Notes under the pieces: model-generated
What the model was told of the DNA's origin: nothing
Databases searched by the model: none
What the model saw: the letters and a program-made list of their open reading frames with translations, nothing else
Made by a program: the position numbers and the translations under genes
From: Stomorhina lunata
Taxonomy: Eukaryota > Arthropoda > Insecta > Diptera > Rhiniidae
Assembly: GCA_933228675.1 (NCBI GenBank)
Contig: OW121742.1
Span: 127,387,983-127,451,982, forward strand
Direction of reading: 5' to 3'
DNA: 64,000 bases
Part shown: piece by piece, positions 21,834 through 34,879 of the stretch
Numbering within the stretch: the stretch's first letter is position 1
Layout of the letters: each line of letters begins with the position of its first letter

Positions 21834-24568
21834 TATTTATTTATTTATTTTTAGTCTACAGAATTATTCTTACAGACTATTAACAGAATAGTGCACTATA
21901 AATGAGTGTTAAATTATATAAGCAATAACAGGTTTTTTGTTTTTATTTAAACATTAAGGTAAGCTATAATATTTCTTTTAATAAGATAAAGTGGAGATGA
22001 ATAATCAATAAGTTGATATAAATCATTAAAATTAATAGACAACCTTCTTAATGGATCGGCATTTGCATAGTTGGTACGAACGGCTTTAATTTTTATGGGT
22101 TGAAAATATCGTGTTGGACGGTTAGGAACTGTGAAGGAGATATTACTTAGCAAAAATTCAGAATTTATATTTCCTTTAATTATGTTGAGTAAAAATGTTA
22201 CATTTAGCATAATACGTCTACTTTCCAGTGAAGGTAATTTTATTAAAGCTAATCTGCTGGCGTAGGAAGGTAAATTTATACATGGATTCCAAGGCAGGCC
22301 ACGTAGACAGAACAATAAAAATTGCTTTTGAATTGATTCAATACGATCAACATAAACATTATAAAATGGGTCCCAAATAACAGAGCCATATTCAAGAATT
22401 GGCCTAACCAGGGATGTGAAAAGCAATTTTGTAATGTACGGGTCAGTGAATTCCTTTGCCCACCGTTTAATAAAAGAAAGAACACCTCTAGCCTTGTTAA
22501 CCGTCATATTAATATGTGGAGCGAAAGTGAGTTTAGCATCAAGTATTATGCCCAAGTCTTGAAACGAGTCCACTAATTCCAAAGAATGTTTACCCAAAAA
22601 ATAAGTCACATCAGCGGCATTATTCCGGTAGAACCTCATAAGCTTGCATTTGTTTATATTAAGTTCCATTAGATTCAAATCACACCACGTCAGGAAACGA
22701 TTAAGATCACTTTGAAGGTATATACTATGCGTCGAGTTTTTGTCGAATGTAAGAAAAATCTTAACATCATCAGCAAACATAAGTATGTTAGAATTTTTTA
22801 AAATAGCCGGTAGATCATTCATAAACAAAGAGAAGAGAATTGGACCAATGTGGCTTCCTTGAGGAACTCCAGAATGTACATTAATGTTTTTCGATAGGCT
22901 ATTTTTATAGCTAACGTTTTGCCATCTATTATTTAGATAAGATCTAAGCCAACAGAGAAACCTGTTGGAAAACCCCATTAATTTAAGCTTTTTTATAAGA
23001 AGATCATGGTTAACCTTATCAAAGGCTTTACTAAAATCAGTATACACGACATATGTTTGTTGATTTACAACGAATCCTCGATTTATTACTGTAGTTAAAT
23101 GTAAGATATTTGTAACAGTTGAACATCCATTTCTGAAACCATGCTGATGTTGTGACAATAATGTTGATACATTGTAGGTTAAAGAATTCGTAATCATCTT
23201 CTCAAAAAGCTTTGGAATTAAACTAAGTTTTGCGATTCCTCTATAATTTTTTACATCAGACTTTGCTCCCGATTTAAATAAAGGGATTATGAAAGAAGTT
23301 TTGAATTTTTTAGGAAAGTATCCATATTTGATAGATATGTTGAAAATTATAGATAACGGCATAGATAAACTAGCAGCACAGTTTTTTAATAAGCAGCCAG
23401 GTACTCCATCAGGCCCATAGGAAAAAGAAGCATTTAGACGCTTTAATTGGTTTTCGATTTCAACAGAATCAAGAAGTGGAAGATCAATCAGTTGGTTAGA
23501 ATTTATTTCATAAGGATACGAATGTGTATTATCATATTTTGCTTCCGAATATGTTGAAGAAAAAAAATCAGCAAACATGTTGGCAATAGTTTCATCATCA
23601 TCTGATTCATTATTTAAAAACTTCATAGCAGCCGGAAACTCATTAGATCTTCTCTTCGAGTTAACGAAGTTATAAAATGCTTTGGGATTATTTTTAAAAT
23701 TTTCTTTAATTTTGTTTAAATAGTTATTGTACAGCATAGTATTTAAATTATTGTAGTAAGCTCGACAAATAGAGTAATTTGCATAGTCCCATGAGGTGGC
23801 AGTTAATTTATATTTTTTAAATAATTTATTTTTTTTGTTTTTTAATTTTGAAAGTGATTTGGTGTTCCACGGAGGGCCACTATTGTTAAAGACAGTGCAT
23901 TTTGGTATACATATGTGCATTATGGAAAACAGTTTGTTATAAAATGTATCAACTACAAAATCAATACTAACTGAAGGAGTAGTAGGAGTCGAGATTGATA
24001 GTAAATTATGCCAATCTATATTCGCAAGATGATTGTTCAGCATATTAAAATTCGCTTGTTTAAAGTTATACTTTTTTACATTATCAATTGAACGCGGAGT
24101 ACGGCCTGGAACAGGAACTGAATAAGTACAGTTGATTTCAATTGTCGGATGATACCGATCTTCAGGTGTAGTTAGGGGACAGGAACGAATTATATTGCAA
24201 TTACTAGGTTCGTTAGTAAATATTAAATCTAGTAATTTATTATTGACGTTGAAAACATTATTTATTTGAAAGAGGCATAAATCCATAACATTGTTTAAAA
24301 ATTCATTAGAGTTTAAAGGTACTATGTTTGGGGTATCAGGTGGACAATTCCATGAAATTGAGGGTATATTAAAATCACCGAAGATAAATATGTAGTCCAC
24401 AGAACTCGCTGATTCAACCATATGCTTTATGGCTTCAAAATGCCTATCATAAACAGTTTGGTCAGAATAAGGCGGTATATATGAGCAGCTTATAAAAACT
24501 TTTTTATTGTTAAGTTTTATTTCTACAGCTATATATTCAATATCATCACCAGAAGAAAATAGTTTGTA
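21834..24568 (-). mobile_element. 5'-truncated LINE (CR1/Jockey group) inserted in the minisatellite
   Basis: The - strand element ends at its 3' side in a TAAA-type tail (AAATAAATAAATAAA, 21834-21850) and at its 5' side inside the endonuclease domain at about 24568, where array sequence resumes. The 3' UTR is about 100 bases. Joining the flanks restores a normal array unit, with little or no target duplication. Truncation at the 5' end is typical of target-primed reverse transcription. Confidence 0.9.
21947..24568 (-). CDS. LINE ORF2 partial: endonuclease C-terminus plus reverse transcriptase
   Basis: Open from the truncation at about 24568 to the stop at 21947; the first internal ATG is at 24421 (824 residues), but coding clearly continues upstream in frame with S-C-S-Y-I-P-P. 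Seen from that ATG: endonuclease motif G-D-F-N at about 15; RT motifs F-S-Y-G-P-D-G-V-P near 335, Y-T-D-F-S-K-A-F-D near 460, S-G-V-P-Q-G-S near 520, and catalytic F-A-D-D near 550; then a C-terminal region without an RNase H motif. No stops or frameshifts, so the RT part is intact, but the N-terminal endonuclease half is gone and the copy cannot move by itself. CR1-group by motif wording; Jockey is the alternative. It differs from the LINE at 1855 and 37811. Confidence 0.9.
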   Translation of the reverse strand, partial: YKLFSSGDDIEYIAVEIKLNNKKVFISCSYIPPYSDQTVYDRHFEAIKHMVESASSVDYIFIFGDFNIPSISWNCPPDTPNIVPLNSNEFLNNVMDLCLFQINNVFNVNNKLLDLIFTNEPSNCNIIRSCPLTTPEDRYHPTIEINCTYSVPVPGRTPRSIDNVKKYNFKQANFNMLNNHLANIDWHNLLSISTPTTPSVSIDFVVDTFYNKLFSIMHICIPKCTVFNNSGPPWNTKSLSKLKNKKNKLFKKYKLTATSWDYANYSICRAYYNNLNTMLYNNYLNKIKENFKNNPKAFYNFVNSKRRSNEFPAAMKFLNNESDDDETIANMFADFFSSTYSEAKYDNTHSYPYEINSNQLIDLPLLDSVEIENQLKRLNASFSYGPDGVPGCLLKNCAASLSMPLSIIFNISIKYGYFPKKFKTSFIIPLFKSGAKSDVKNYRGIAKLSLIPKLFEKMITNSLTYNVSTLLSQHQHGFRNGCSTVTNILHLTTVINRGFVVNQQTYVVYTDFSKAFDKVNHDLLIKKLKLMGFSNRFLCWLRSYLNNRWQNVSYKNSLSKNINVHSGVPQGSHIGPILFSLFMNDLPAILKNSNILMFADDVKIFLTFDKNSTHSIYLQSDLNRFLTWCDLNLMELNINKCKLMRFYRNNAADVTYFLGKHSLELVDSFQDLGIILDAKLTFAPHINMTVNKARGVLSFIKRWAKEFTDPYITKLLFTSLVRPILEYGSVIWDPFYNVYVDRIESIQKQFLLFCLRGLPWNPCINLPSYASRLALIKLPSLESRRIMLNVTFLLNIIKGNINSEFLLSNISFTVPNRPTRYFQPIKIKAVRTNYANADPLRRLSINFNDLYQLIDYSSPLYLIKRNIIAYLNV

Positions 24569-26059
24569 GGAAAATTTTAAAAAATTTACTGTTTAAGGGA
24601 AATTTTTTAAAAATTTACTATTTATTGGAAATTTTTCAAAAATTTACTATTTATAGGAAATTTTTCAAAAATTTACTATTTATAGGAAATTTTTCAAAAA
24701 TTTACTGTTTATAGGAAATTTTTCAAAAATTTACCATTTATGGGAAATTTTTTACAAATTTACTTTTTATAGGAAATTTTTCAAAAATTTACTTTTTATA
24801 GGAAAATTTTCAAAAATTTACTTTTTATAAGAAATTTTTCAAAAATTTGCTTTTTATAGGAAATTTTTCAAAAATTTACTTTTTATAGGAAATTTTTCAA
24901 AAATTTACTTTTTATAGGAAATTTTTCAAAAATTTACTTTTTTTAGGAAATTTTCAAAAATTTACTGTTTATAGGAAATTTTTCAAAAATTTTCTTTTTA
25001 TAGGAAATTTTTCAAAAATTTACTGTTTATAGGAAATTTTTCAAAAATTTACAGTTTATAGGAAATTTTTCAAAAATTTATTGTTTATAGGAAATTTTTC
25101 AAAAATTTAATTTTTTTTAGGAAATTTTTCAAAAATTTATTATTTATAGGAAATTATTCAAAAATTGACAATTTAAAGGAACTTTTTCAAAAATTTATTA
25201 TTTATAGAAAATTTTTCAAAAATTTACTATTTGTAGGAAATTTTTCGAAAATCGACTATTTATAGAAAATTTTTGCCAAAATTTACTATTTATTTTTAAG
25301 GAAATTTTTCAAAAAATACTTTTTATAAAAAATTTTTTTGGAAAATTTAGTTTTAATAGGACATTTTTCAAGAAATTTTTCGAATTTTGCCTTTTTGTAG
25401 AAAATTAGGAAATTTTTCAAAAAAATACTTTTTATAGGAAAATTTTCGAAAAATAACATTTTAAATGATTTTTTTTGGAAAATTTACTTTTTATAGGAAA
25501 TTTTTCGAAAATTGACTTTTTATAGGAAATTTTTCAAAAATTTACTTTTTGTAGGAAATTTTTCAAAAATTGACTTTTTGTAAGAAAATTTTCAAAAATT
25601 GACTTTTATAGGAAATTTTTTCGAAAATTAAATTTTTTATACATTTGCTTTTTATAGTATATTTATAGAAAATTTTTAAAAAATCTAAAATTTATAGGAA
25701 ATTTTTCGAAAATTGACTTCCTTTAAGAAATTTTTCGAAAATTTACTTTTTTAAGAAATTTTTCGAAAATTAACTTTTAAAAGAAATGTACTTTCTGTCG
25801 GCAATTATTCAAAAATTCACTTTTAATAAGAAATTGTTCTACAATTGACATTTTATAGGAACTTTTTCAAAAAATTTACTTTTTATAGGAAATTTTTCAA
25901 AAATTTAGTTTTTATAGATTATTTTTTAAAATTGGTTATTTATAGAATATTAAAAAAAAAAATAGACTATTTATAGTAAATTAAAACAAAAATAATCGCC
26001 ATAATAATCGGAATTAATCGCCATAATAAAATATTCGCCTCAAAAATTTTGAAAATGCT

Positions 26060-26910
26060 CGCCAATTTTTTTTTTAATATATAAAATTATTGGTCTTAAT
26101 GAATTTTCTGTGAGGAATTTTTCGCCTTAAATAATTTTTTATAGAATAGTATTCGCCTTTAAGAATCACTATAGAAAATTAGTTGCCTTATAGAATTTTC
26201 TACAAAAAATGTTGCTACAAAAAATTATGGTCCCAATTTTATTAGAAAATATTTGATCAAACAATTTCTTCGCCTAAAACAATTTTCTTTAGAAAATTAT
26301 TCGCCTAAAAGAATTTTCTTTAGAAAATTTTTCGCCTAAAAGAATTTTCTATGGAAAATTATTCGCCTAAAAGAATTTTCTGTAGAAAATTATTCGCCTA
26401 AAAGAATTTTCTATAGAAAATTATTTACCTAAAAGAATTTTCTATAGAAAATTATTCGCCTTAAAGAGTTTTCTATCGAAAATTATTCACCTTCGTAAGA
26501 AAATTAATCGCTTTAAGGAATTTTCTATAGAAAATTATTCGCCTTAAAAAATTTTCTATAGAAAATTACTCGTCTTAAAAAATTATTCGCCTTAAAGGAT
26601 TTTCTATAGAAAATATTTTATCTAACAGAATTTTCTATAAAAAATTATTAGAGTTAAAGAATTTTCTATGGAAAATTATTCGCCTTAAAGAATTTCTACA
26701 GAAAATTATTTGCCTTAAAGAATTTTTTGAAAATGCTTGAATTAGTAATTTTCTATCAAAAATATTTGATTTAATAATCTCCTTAATAACTTTCTATGGA
26801 AAATTATTCGCCTTACCAATTATCTATAGAAAAATATGTATCTTAATAATTTTCTATAGCAATCGTTGCCATAACAATTTTTTATAGAAAATGATTCGCC
26901 TGAATAACAA
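26060..26910 (+). repeat. AT minisatellite (TTCGCCTTAAAGAATTTTCTATAGAAAATTA type), block 1
   Basis: About 25 units of roughly 31 bp: TTCGCCTTAAAGAA followed by TTTTCTATAGAAAATTA. Same family as 28345-30610. Confidence 0.9.
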
Positions 26911-28340
26911 TTTTCGCTCTGTTAGATTTTTGTGCTATCGATCTTCTTCATTTGCTTCATTTCTGTCATTGAGTTGTTAATTCTTTAAGAAAATTTTATA
27001 TCAAAAAAAGTAAGAAAAATCTCCGCTGTCTTCTAGGTTAATGACAGCTGTCATTTGCAAAACAAGCCGTCTACAAACCGAAAAGAATGAAATGAGATTA
27101 ACAAATTGTAAACGCTAAAGATTTCATGCAACCCTTTTTTTCTTTTCTTTTATCTCATTTGAACGTCTTTTCCCCCAAAGGAAAAAATTCCTTGACACAT
27201 AAAAGTAACAGAAAAAGGCCTCAAGGGGAGACCCAGTTTAACTTGAAAGTAAAAAGTTTTTTTTTTTTTATTTCAAAACAGAGGGAGACAAAAACAAACT
27301 GCATTAAATGTCATTAAAATATTTTACTTATAAGTACAAGAAAAAAGTATCTTTTAATGATTTTTTTTTCAACTCTCGCTTTTATTTTGCTCCTTTTCTA
27401 TTTAAGGCAGAGAAGTAGAATAAGGGGAATATTTTATAAAAAATACGCAGTATTTTTTTGCATTTCTGCTGCAAATATGATGCAATATTTAAATAAATAT
27501 AAGCAAAAAAGTTGAATGACCTAGGGTAACATAAAAATCAATGGGTTATGGCAAATATTTCTAGATATAATGGAAAAATATGAAATTTTTTTAAGGGTTG
27601 CTGGCAAAAAATTTTACAATATTTCGCCCTTTTAGTGTAAAAATCTACATGTGTTAAATTGAAATGATTTTCTATTCATGATTTGATTTTCTTGCAATCA
27701 TTTGTCTGGATTTTAAGATTTTCAACATATAATTTAATTATAAAACCTTTTATTTAAATGCGTATTAACTAACTCTAGAATAATTATGGGGTTTCTTCTT
27801 TGGCCTAAGAAATCAAGAAATTACCACAAATGTAAAAACATTACAAAGTTCTAATCATAATTGATGAATTGACTATTGAAGTCAATCAACTTTAGCAAAA
27901 TAACCCTTTTCTTTCTTTAGTATTTTCTTTTCTATTGTAAAATTCCTTTAAACTCATTCGCCTAGAATTTTGTAATCAAGGGTTCCCTTTTTTTTTTAAT
28001 TTTTCTCATCGTGACCAATGTCTGTCATTATAGGCAATTTTGTTGTCAATATTCTGACAATTTTCAGCGCCACTAGTAGCCATCATCGTCATCATCATCA
28101 TTTGGCTTCTATTGTATTGAGTTATTTCTATAATTACACTTATTTGACAATTTTGCACGCTTTTCTATTTTATAATTACTTACTTGGCGGCTTCTAACCA
28201 GGAGACTATGGCCTGGAACTGTTAGTTTTTGTATTAGAATTAGCCAGGGTGGTATTTTGATTGGGTTTTGTGACAAATTGTCAGCTAAAAACCTAAGTAA
28301 ACTAGTGGTTTTTAATTTAGGGGTTTCAGTTATAGAAAAA
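26911..28340. other. Intergenic, nothing identified
   Basis: No gene supported. Contains the 14-bp palindrome ATGACAGCTGTCAT (27041-27054), which unites an E-box CAGCTG with two TGACAG half-sites. Confidence 0.5.
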
Positions 28341-28344
28341 CTTC

Positions 28345-30610
28345 ATAAAACATAATTCGCCTTAAAGAAATTCTAAGATATTATTTGAATTGAAGAATTT
28401 TGTTTAGAAAGTTTTTAGTCTTGGAGAACTTTTTGTAAAGAATTATTTGACTTGAATAGAAAAGTAATTATAATAGAAATTTTCAGATAATTATTCGATT
28501 TTAAGAATTTTCTTTAACCTTAAATAATTTTCTATAGAATATTATTCGCCTTAAAGAATTTGCTACAGAAAATAGTTGCTTTATAGAATATTCTATAGAA
28601 AATTATTCACCTTTAATTATTCGCCTGAAAGAATTTTAATAGAAAATTATTCGCCTTAAAGACTATTGAAAATTATAATCCCTTAAAGAATTTTCTATAG
28701 AAATTATTTGCCTTAAAGAATTTTCTATAGAAATTATTCACCTTAAAGAATTTTCTACAGAAAATTTTTCACCTTAAAGAAATTTTTATAGAAAATTATT
28801 CGCCTTAAAAAATTTTCTATAGAAAATTATTAGCCTTAAAAATTTTCTATAGAAAATTAATCGCCTTAAAGAATTTTCTTTAGTAAATTATTCGCCTTAA
28901 AGAACTTTCTTTAGAAAATTATTCGCCTTTAAGAATTTTCTATAGAAAATTATTCGCCTTAAAGAATTTTCTATAGAAAATTATCAGCCTTAAAAATTTT
29001 CTATAGAAAATTGTCCAATTGTCCAAAGAATTTTATATAGAAAATTATTAGCCTTAAAAATTTTCTATAGAAAATTGTCCAATTGTCCAAAGAATTTTAT
29101 ATAGAAAATTATTCGCCTTAAAAAATTTTCTATAGAAAATTATTAGCCTTAAAAAATTTTCTATAGAAAATTAATCGCCTTAAAGAATTTTCTTTAGCAA
29201 ATTATTCGCCTTAAAGAACTTTCTTTAGAAAATTATTCGCCTTTAAGAATTTTCTATAGAAAATTATTCGCCTTAAAGAATTTTCTATAGAAAATTATTA
29301 GCCTTAAAAATTTTATATAGAAAACTGTCCACCTTAAATAATTTTCTACAGAAAATTATTCGCCTTAAAAAATTTTCTATATGAAATTATTCGCCCTAAA
29401 GAATTTTCTATTATTCTCCTTAAAAATTTTTCTCTGGAAAATTATTCGCCTAAAAGTACATTCTATAGAAAATTATAAAAGAACGTTCTATGGAAAATTA
29501 TTCGCCTTAAAGATTTTTTATAGAAAATTATTCGCCTTAAAAAATTTTCTTTAGAAAATTGTTCGCCTTAAAGAATTTTCTATAGAAAATTATTTTTCTT
29601 AAAGAATTTTCTATAGAAAATTATTCGCCTTAAAAAATTTTTTAGATACAATTATTCGCCTTAAAAAATTTTTTATACAAAATTATTCGCCTTAAAGAAT
29701 TTTCTATAGAAAATTGTTTAAGTCAAAAAATTTTCTATAGAAAAGAATAATTCGCTCAAAGATTTTTTTATAGAAAATTATTTGCTCAAATTATTTACTT
29801 CAGAAAATTATTTGTTTTAAAATTTTTCTAGAAAAGTTTTACTTCACAAAACTGTTCGCCTTAAAAGTTTCGACTTAAAAATTTTTGTCAAAAAAAATTT
29901 TGCCTTAACAGTTTTTCTATAAAAAAAATTTCCCCTTTAAAAGAATATATAACAATATTTGCCTTGAAAGTTTTTCTATAATAATATTTTTGTCATACAA
30001 TTTTTTGAAGTTTTCTTAAAATTGTTTTAATCGAAAATTTTTCGCCTTATTTTTTTATATAAAAAGATTTTGTCTTAAAATTGTTTTCATGAAAATATTT
30101 CACCTAGAAATTGTTTCTAAGAAAAATTGTGTCCTTAAAATTGTTCCTATAAGAAAAACTTTAAACTGTTTTTATAGAAACATTTTTGCCATAAATTGTT
30201 TCTTCAGAAAAAATTTGGCTTTCAAATTTTTCTTTAAAAAAAATTGTCCACCTTAAAGGTTTTATATGAAAAATTTTATATAGAATTATTTTTGCCTTAA
30301 TCCTTTTTACTGAAAACCCGGCCTTTGAACTTTAGCTAATTTTTAGCCCTAAAATTGTTTTCATAAAATTTTTTCGCCTTAAAATAGTTTTTAAGAAAAT
30401 ATTTGACCCAAAAATTGTTTCTATAGAAACATTTTCGCCTCAAAATTGTAGCTATAAAATAAAATTATTTCTATAGAAAAATTTCGATTTTGGTTTTTTC
30501 TATAGAAAAAATTTCGCCTATAAATTGTTCGTATGAAAAAATTTTGGCCGTACAAATGTTTCTATAAAAAAAAATTCCATAGAATTATTTTTGCTAATGA
30601 CTTTTTACTG
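28345..30610 (+). repeat. AT minisatellite (TTCGCCTTAAAGAATTTTCTATAGAAAATTA type), block 2
   Basis: About 70 units in 2.2 kb, most regular between 28700 and 29700 and decaying toward 30600. A segment of roughly 350 bp is itself duplicated: the run with GAACTTTCTTTAGAAAATTA near 28910 recurs near 29215, indicating array growth by unequal exchange. Confidence 0.93.
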
Positions 30611-32625
30611 AAAACCCTGCCTTCGAACTTTAGCTAATTTCCGTATATTCAATATTCATTTGACTGCGTTTTTTTTTTGGTTCCATTCAAATGTTAAATT
30701 AACCTCATCAAAGTAGTTAGTGGCCATGTCCAATACAATTTTAAGTGGCTTCTTTTTTTTGGTTTAGAAATCACGTCCTTTTCAGTTTTTTCTTTTTTTG
30801 TCTTGTAACTTCAATTTACGTATTTTATTATTTAAACATTTTCATTTCTTTTCTTTTTTCTACATGACTTGATTCTCAAGTGGTTGATTTCTGTGGAAAA
30901 TTCTTTGAATTTTTCTTGATTTGTTTGCGAGTGAATGTCGGTTTGGTTGTATTTTGCATTCAGTTTTTCGTAATTACGTACGAATTGTTGATTTTTAACT
31001 GTCAGTTTTGTTTGTTTTGTGATTTGATTAGAGGGTAATTTTCTTGATTTTTTTTTTCGATTTAGGGGGATACAAACGGGAATTTTAAACTTTAATGATT
31101 TATTTGTTTTTCTAAATAAGTTCTAGTGTAATTATGTAATTGAATTTTGGTTTAAAATGTTATATGATTCATTCAAAAGTTATAATCTTATATTGAAAGA
31201 AATCTTATTATAAAAAAATTCAAAAGTCATTTAAAGGAACGCAAAATGGACTATGAATTAAAGAGAAACTATCGGCAGAACAAAGCAAACAAATTAAGGC
31301 GAATTCAAACACTTAAGAAATTTAATGCTTATGTCACAAATACATTAATATAGAAATGTTACTTGTATATGTGAGAAAGGTACTTTTTCACCTTGTGGGT
31401 GTTCTAGTCTGAAGGTGTATTTCCTCTTTAACTTATAGTTGTTTTACTTTTAAAAGTCTTTTTTTCTAAGAAAGTTTTTGAAAAAGTATATTTTTTAAAA
31501 ATATCTCAAACTTATTAAATTTTCCTTAATCAAACATTTTTCTTCAAATTGAAATGTCAAGTAACATTTCAGTTATTCAAAAAAAAAATTAGTTTTTTTT
31601 TGCATAAAAAACCAACTACTCTTTTTTTTCAACTCCTTTCAAAAAAAGCTACTACCTGTCCTGCTGGGAAAATTGATTGCATTTTGTATCTTTTACAACA
31701 AAAAGTATGGCAATTGCAGTGAATGAACACAATACAAAACTGTTTCGAACAAACAAAAACTTAAATAGTTCTTTTTCATCATTTCTGTATTTTTTTTTAT
31801 TAGCAAATACGAAAAATATGCAAAAATAGTCAAGAAAAAATATATAAATAGCCGTCATTTAGTGGAAATTGACTTGTAACCAACTACAATTTTTAACAAT
31901 GCTAAAAAAAAATCTCCAAAGTATAATAGAGAAAAGTACCCAAAAAACATAAAACTTAAATGAAATGTAACTGCCAAAATGGATGCAAAACAGAGAAAAA
32001 GGAAATAACTTGTATAATAAAGACAACCTGCTGCGTCTGAAATGATAGCAGAGAAAAATATCAAGCAATGAAATATTAAATTTGGGATTAAAGTGGAATT
32101 TTAAATTTTCAAAATTGATATTTTGATTAATTTCTAATTGAGGCGATTTCAGTTCGTAGGACCAATAAATTATACAAAAAAAGCCATTAAATACAAAATA
32201 AACATTGAAAAATTCTTAAAAAATTTTAACTGAACCTCAATTTTAGTTTTTAGTTAAATTTCATCTTACATCCGGTTCGATGGACCATACTTGAACATAC
32301 AAGTAGTCTTTCATAAATCATTTGAAATTTTTTTCAAATATTTTTAATGATTTTTGTATTCTGAACAATATTAGCCCATGGAAGAACCTTTAACCTTATC
32401 GAAATGCGTATAGAATCCCGAAATTTATTACGATTGTGTCTACCGTTTCTTAGTGATAACAGTCAATGTCATAAAATGACATTTGCCGACAGACAGTGTT
32501 TATGGTAATTATTTATTTTGACAGAACATCAACAGGACTCTAACATATCTCTAGGCAGAAATGTAAAATAATGAAATGTTTAAATGTTAAAAATTTTTAT
32601 ATATCTTATATTTAAATTCATAAAA
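30611..32625. other. Intergenic, nothing identified
   Basis: AT-rich, with short frames lacking domains. No supported feature. Confidence 0.5.
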
Positions 32626-32672
32626 TATAACTGTGGCTTGGTGCTAAAAGGGCCAATGTAAATTTTTTGCTT
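32626..32672 (+). repeat. Single MITE end (same family as 10336-10564)
   Basis: CTGTGGCTTGGTGCTAAAAG, then GGCCAATGTAAATTTTTTGC, matches the left end of the element at 10336. The sequence then passes directly into an AT minisatellite and no opposite end was seen. Confidence 0.7.
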
Positions 32673-32679
32673 TGGTTTT

Positions 32680-34650
32680 TTTTAAGAAAAATTTTCTATG
32701 GTAAAATTATTTATAAAAAAATTTTGTGTAAAAGAATTTTTGATAGGAAAATTTTGTAAAGAAAAATTTTTGATAAAAAATTTTCCTCAGAACTATATTT
32801 GATAATAAAATTTTCCATAAAAAATATTTAATAAAAAAATTTTCGATAAAAACATTTATTATAAAAAAATTTTCTATAGAAACATTTTTGATAAGATTTT
32901 ATTTTTTATAGAAAAATTTTTTATAGAAAAATTTTTTATAAAAACATTTTCTATAGAAAAATGTTTCATAAAAAAATTTTTATAATAAAATTTTTTATAA
33001 AAAATTTTCTATTGAAAAATTTTTGGTAAAAAAGTTTTCTATAGAAAAATTTTTTATAAAAAAATTTCTGTAAAAACTATATAAAAAATTTTCGATAAAA
33101 AAATTTTGTATAGAAAAATTTTTGATAATAAATTTTTCTAAAGAAAATTTTTGATAAAAAAATTGATAAAAAAAAATAAAAAATTTTCAATAGAAAAATT
33201 TTTGATCAAAAAAATTTGTGTAGAAAAATTTTTCATAAAAAAACTTTCGATAAAAATATTTTTGATAAAAAAATTTTCTGTAGATAAATGTTTGATAAAA
33301 AAAAATTTTTTTGATAGATAAATTTTCTATAGAAAAATCTTTGATAAAAAAAAAATTTCTATAGAAAAATTTTTGAGAAAAAAATTTTCTGTAGAAAATT
33401 TTTTGATAAAAAAATAATCTATAGAAAAATTTTCGATCGAAAAATGTTTGATAAAAAAATTTTCTATAGAAAAATTTTTGACAAAAAAATTTTGTATAAA
33501 AAAATTCACTATAGAAAAATTTTTGATAAACAAATTTTCAATAGAATAATAATTAAAAAAAACATTTTGTATAGAAAAATTTTTGATTAAATTTTTTTTT
33601 TATAGAAACATTTTTGATAAAAAAATTTTCTATAGAAAAAGTTTTGATAAAAAAAGTTTTCTATAGAAAAAATTTTGATAAAAACATTTTCTTTAGAAAC
33701 ATTTAAGATAAAAAAAATGAATAATAAAATTTGTGATTAAAAGATTTTTCTTTAAAAAAATTTTCTATTGAAAAAAAAAATTTCTATAAAAAATTTTTAA
33801 TAAAAAAATTTGTTTATAGAAAAAGTTTTGATAAAAAAATTTTCTTTAGAAATATTTTTGATAAAAAAATTTTGTATAATAAAGTTTTTGATAAAAAACT
33901 TTGGAATAGAAAAATTTTTAATATAAAAATTTTCAATTGAAAAATTAGGATTTATCAGGCTTGAGTTCATTTTTAATTTTCACATTATTAATTTGAAAAT
34001 TTTAAATAATTAATAATTTGAAAATTAAAAATGAACTCAAGCCTGATAAATCCTAATTTTTCAATTAATTCAATTTAAAGTTCGAATAATTAATTCCCAA
34101 AAATTTTCTATAAAAAAATTTTGGATAAAAAATTTCTTTAGAAATTTGATAAAAAAAATTATAAGAAAATATTTGATAGAAAAAATGTCTATTAAAAAAA
34201 TTTTGATAAAATAGATTTCTGTAAAAAAATTTTTGATAAAAAAAAATTTTCTATAGAAATTTTTTTATCAACAAAATTTTTTATAATAAAATTTTTTATA
34301 ATAAATTTTATTGATAAAAACATTTTCGATTAAAAACATTTTCGATTAAAAAATTTTCTTTTAAAAATTTTTTATAAAAAAATTTTCTATAGAAAAATTT
34401 TCAATAAAAAAATTTTTGATAAAAAAATTTTATATAAGAAAATTTTTGATAAAAAATTTTCTATAAAAAATTTTTTGATAAAAAAATTATCGTAGAAATA
34501 TTTTTTATAATAAAATTTTTGAAAAAAAAATTTTCAATAAAAATATTTGATAAAAAGTTTTCTATAGAAAAATTTTGTATGGAAAAAGTTTTGGGAAAAA
34601 AATTTTCTATAAACAAATTTTTAATAAAAAAAAATTGTTAATAAAAGTTG
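32680..34650 (+). repeat. AT minisatellite (TTTTTGATAAAAAAATTTTCTATAGAAAAA type), block 1
   Basis: About 65 units of roughly 30 bp. The same unit builds 43286-44570. A 48-bp-arm inverted repeat interrupts it at 33935-34066. Confidence 0.93.
33935..34066. repeat. Perfect 48-bp inverted repeat inside the minisatellite
   Basis: Arm 33935-33982 is the exact complement of 34019-34066, with a 36-base spacer. The arms include GGATTTATCAGGCTTGAGTT, which is not array sequence. It could fold into a cruciform or long hairpin. Confidence 0.9.
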
Positions 34651-34654
34651 AGGT

Positions 34655-34870
34655 GGATAAAGAACAATAAAAAACACATAAACGCACAAACAAACATACA
34701 TTTTATGAGCACGTGTGTGTGCCTTTGCTTTATCCCATTGTATAGTCATCTCTATTAGTTGTTTTCGATTAAGAGTAAGAGTGGTATACTTTTTATGGGA
34801 CTTTTGAAAACGACCATACGGTAAATCAATGTATGGAAGTGTAACATCTTTTTATTATTTAACTGTGAAC
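34655..34870 (-). repeat. Dispersed repeat family H, copy 2
   Basis: The reverse complement holds ATTGATTTACCGTATGGTCG, TTTTCAAAAGTCCCATAAAAAGTA, CACACACGTGCTCATAAAATG and GTTCTTTATCCACCTCAAC, linking the copies at 16150 and 63575. Confidence 0.8.
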
Positions 34871-34879
34871 TTTGCTCGA

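Larger units (their letters stand above)
21540..25960 (+). repeat. AT minisatellite (TATAGGAAATTTTTCAAAAATTTACTATT type), split by a LINE
   Basis: Units of about 28-30 bp run from 21540 to 21832 and resume at 24569-25960 after the inserted LINE. Variation is mainly ACTATTTA/ACTTTTTA. About 55 units in total. The array clearly predates the LINE insertion. Confidence 0.93.
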
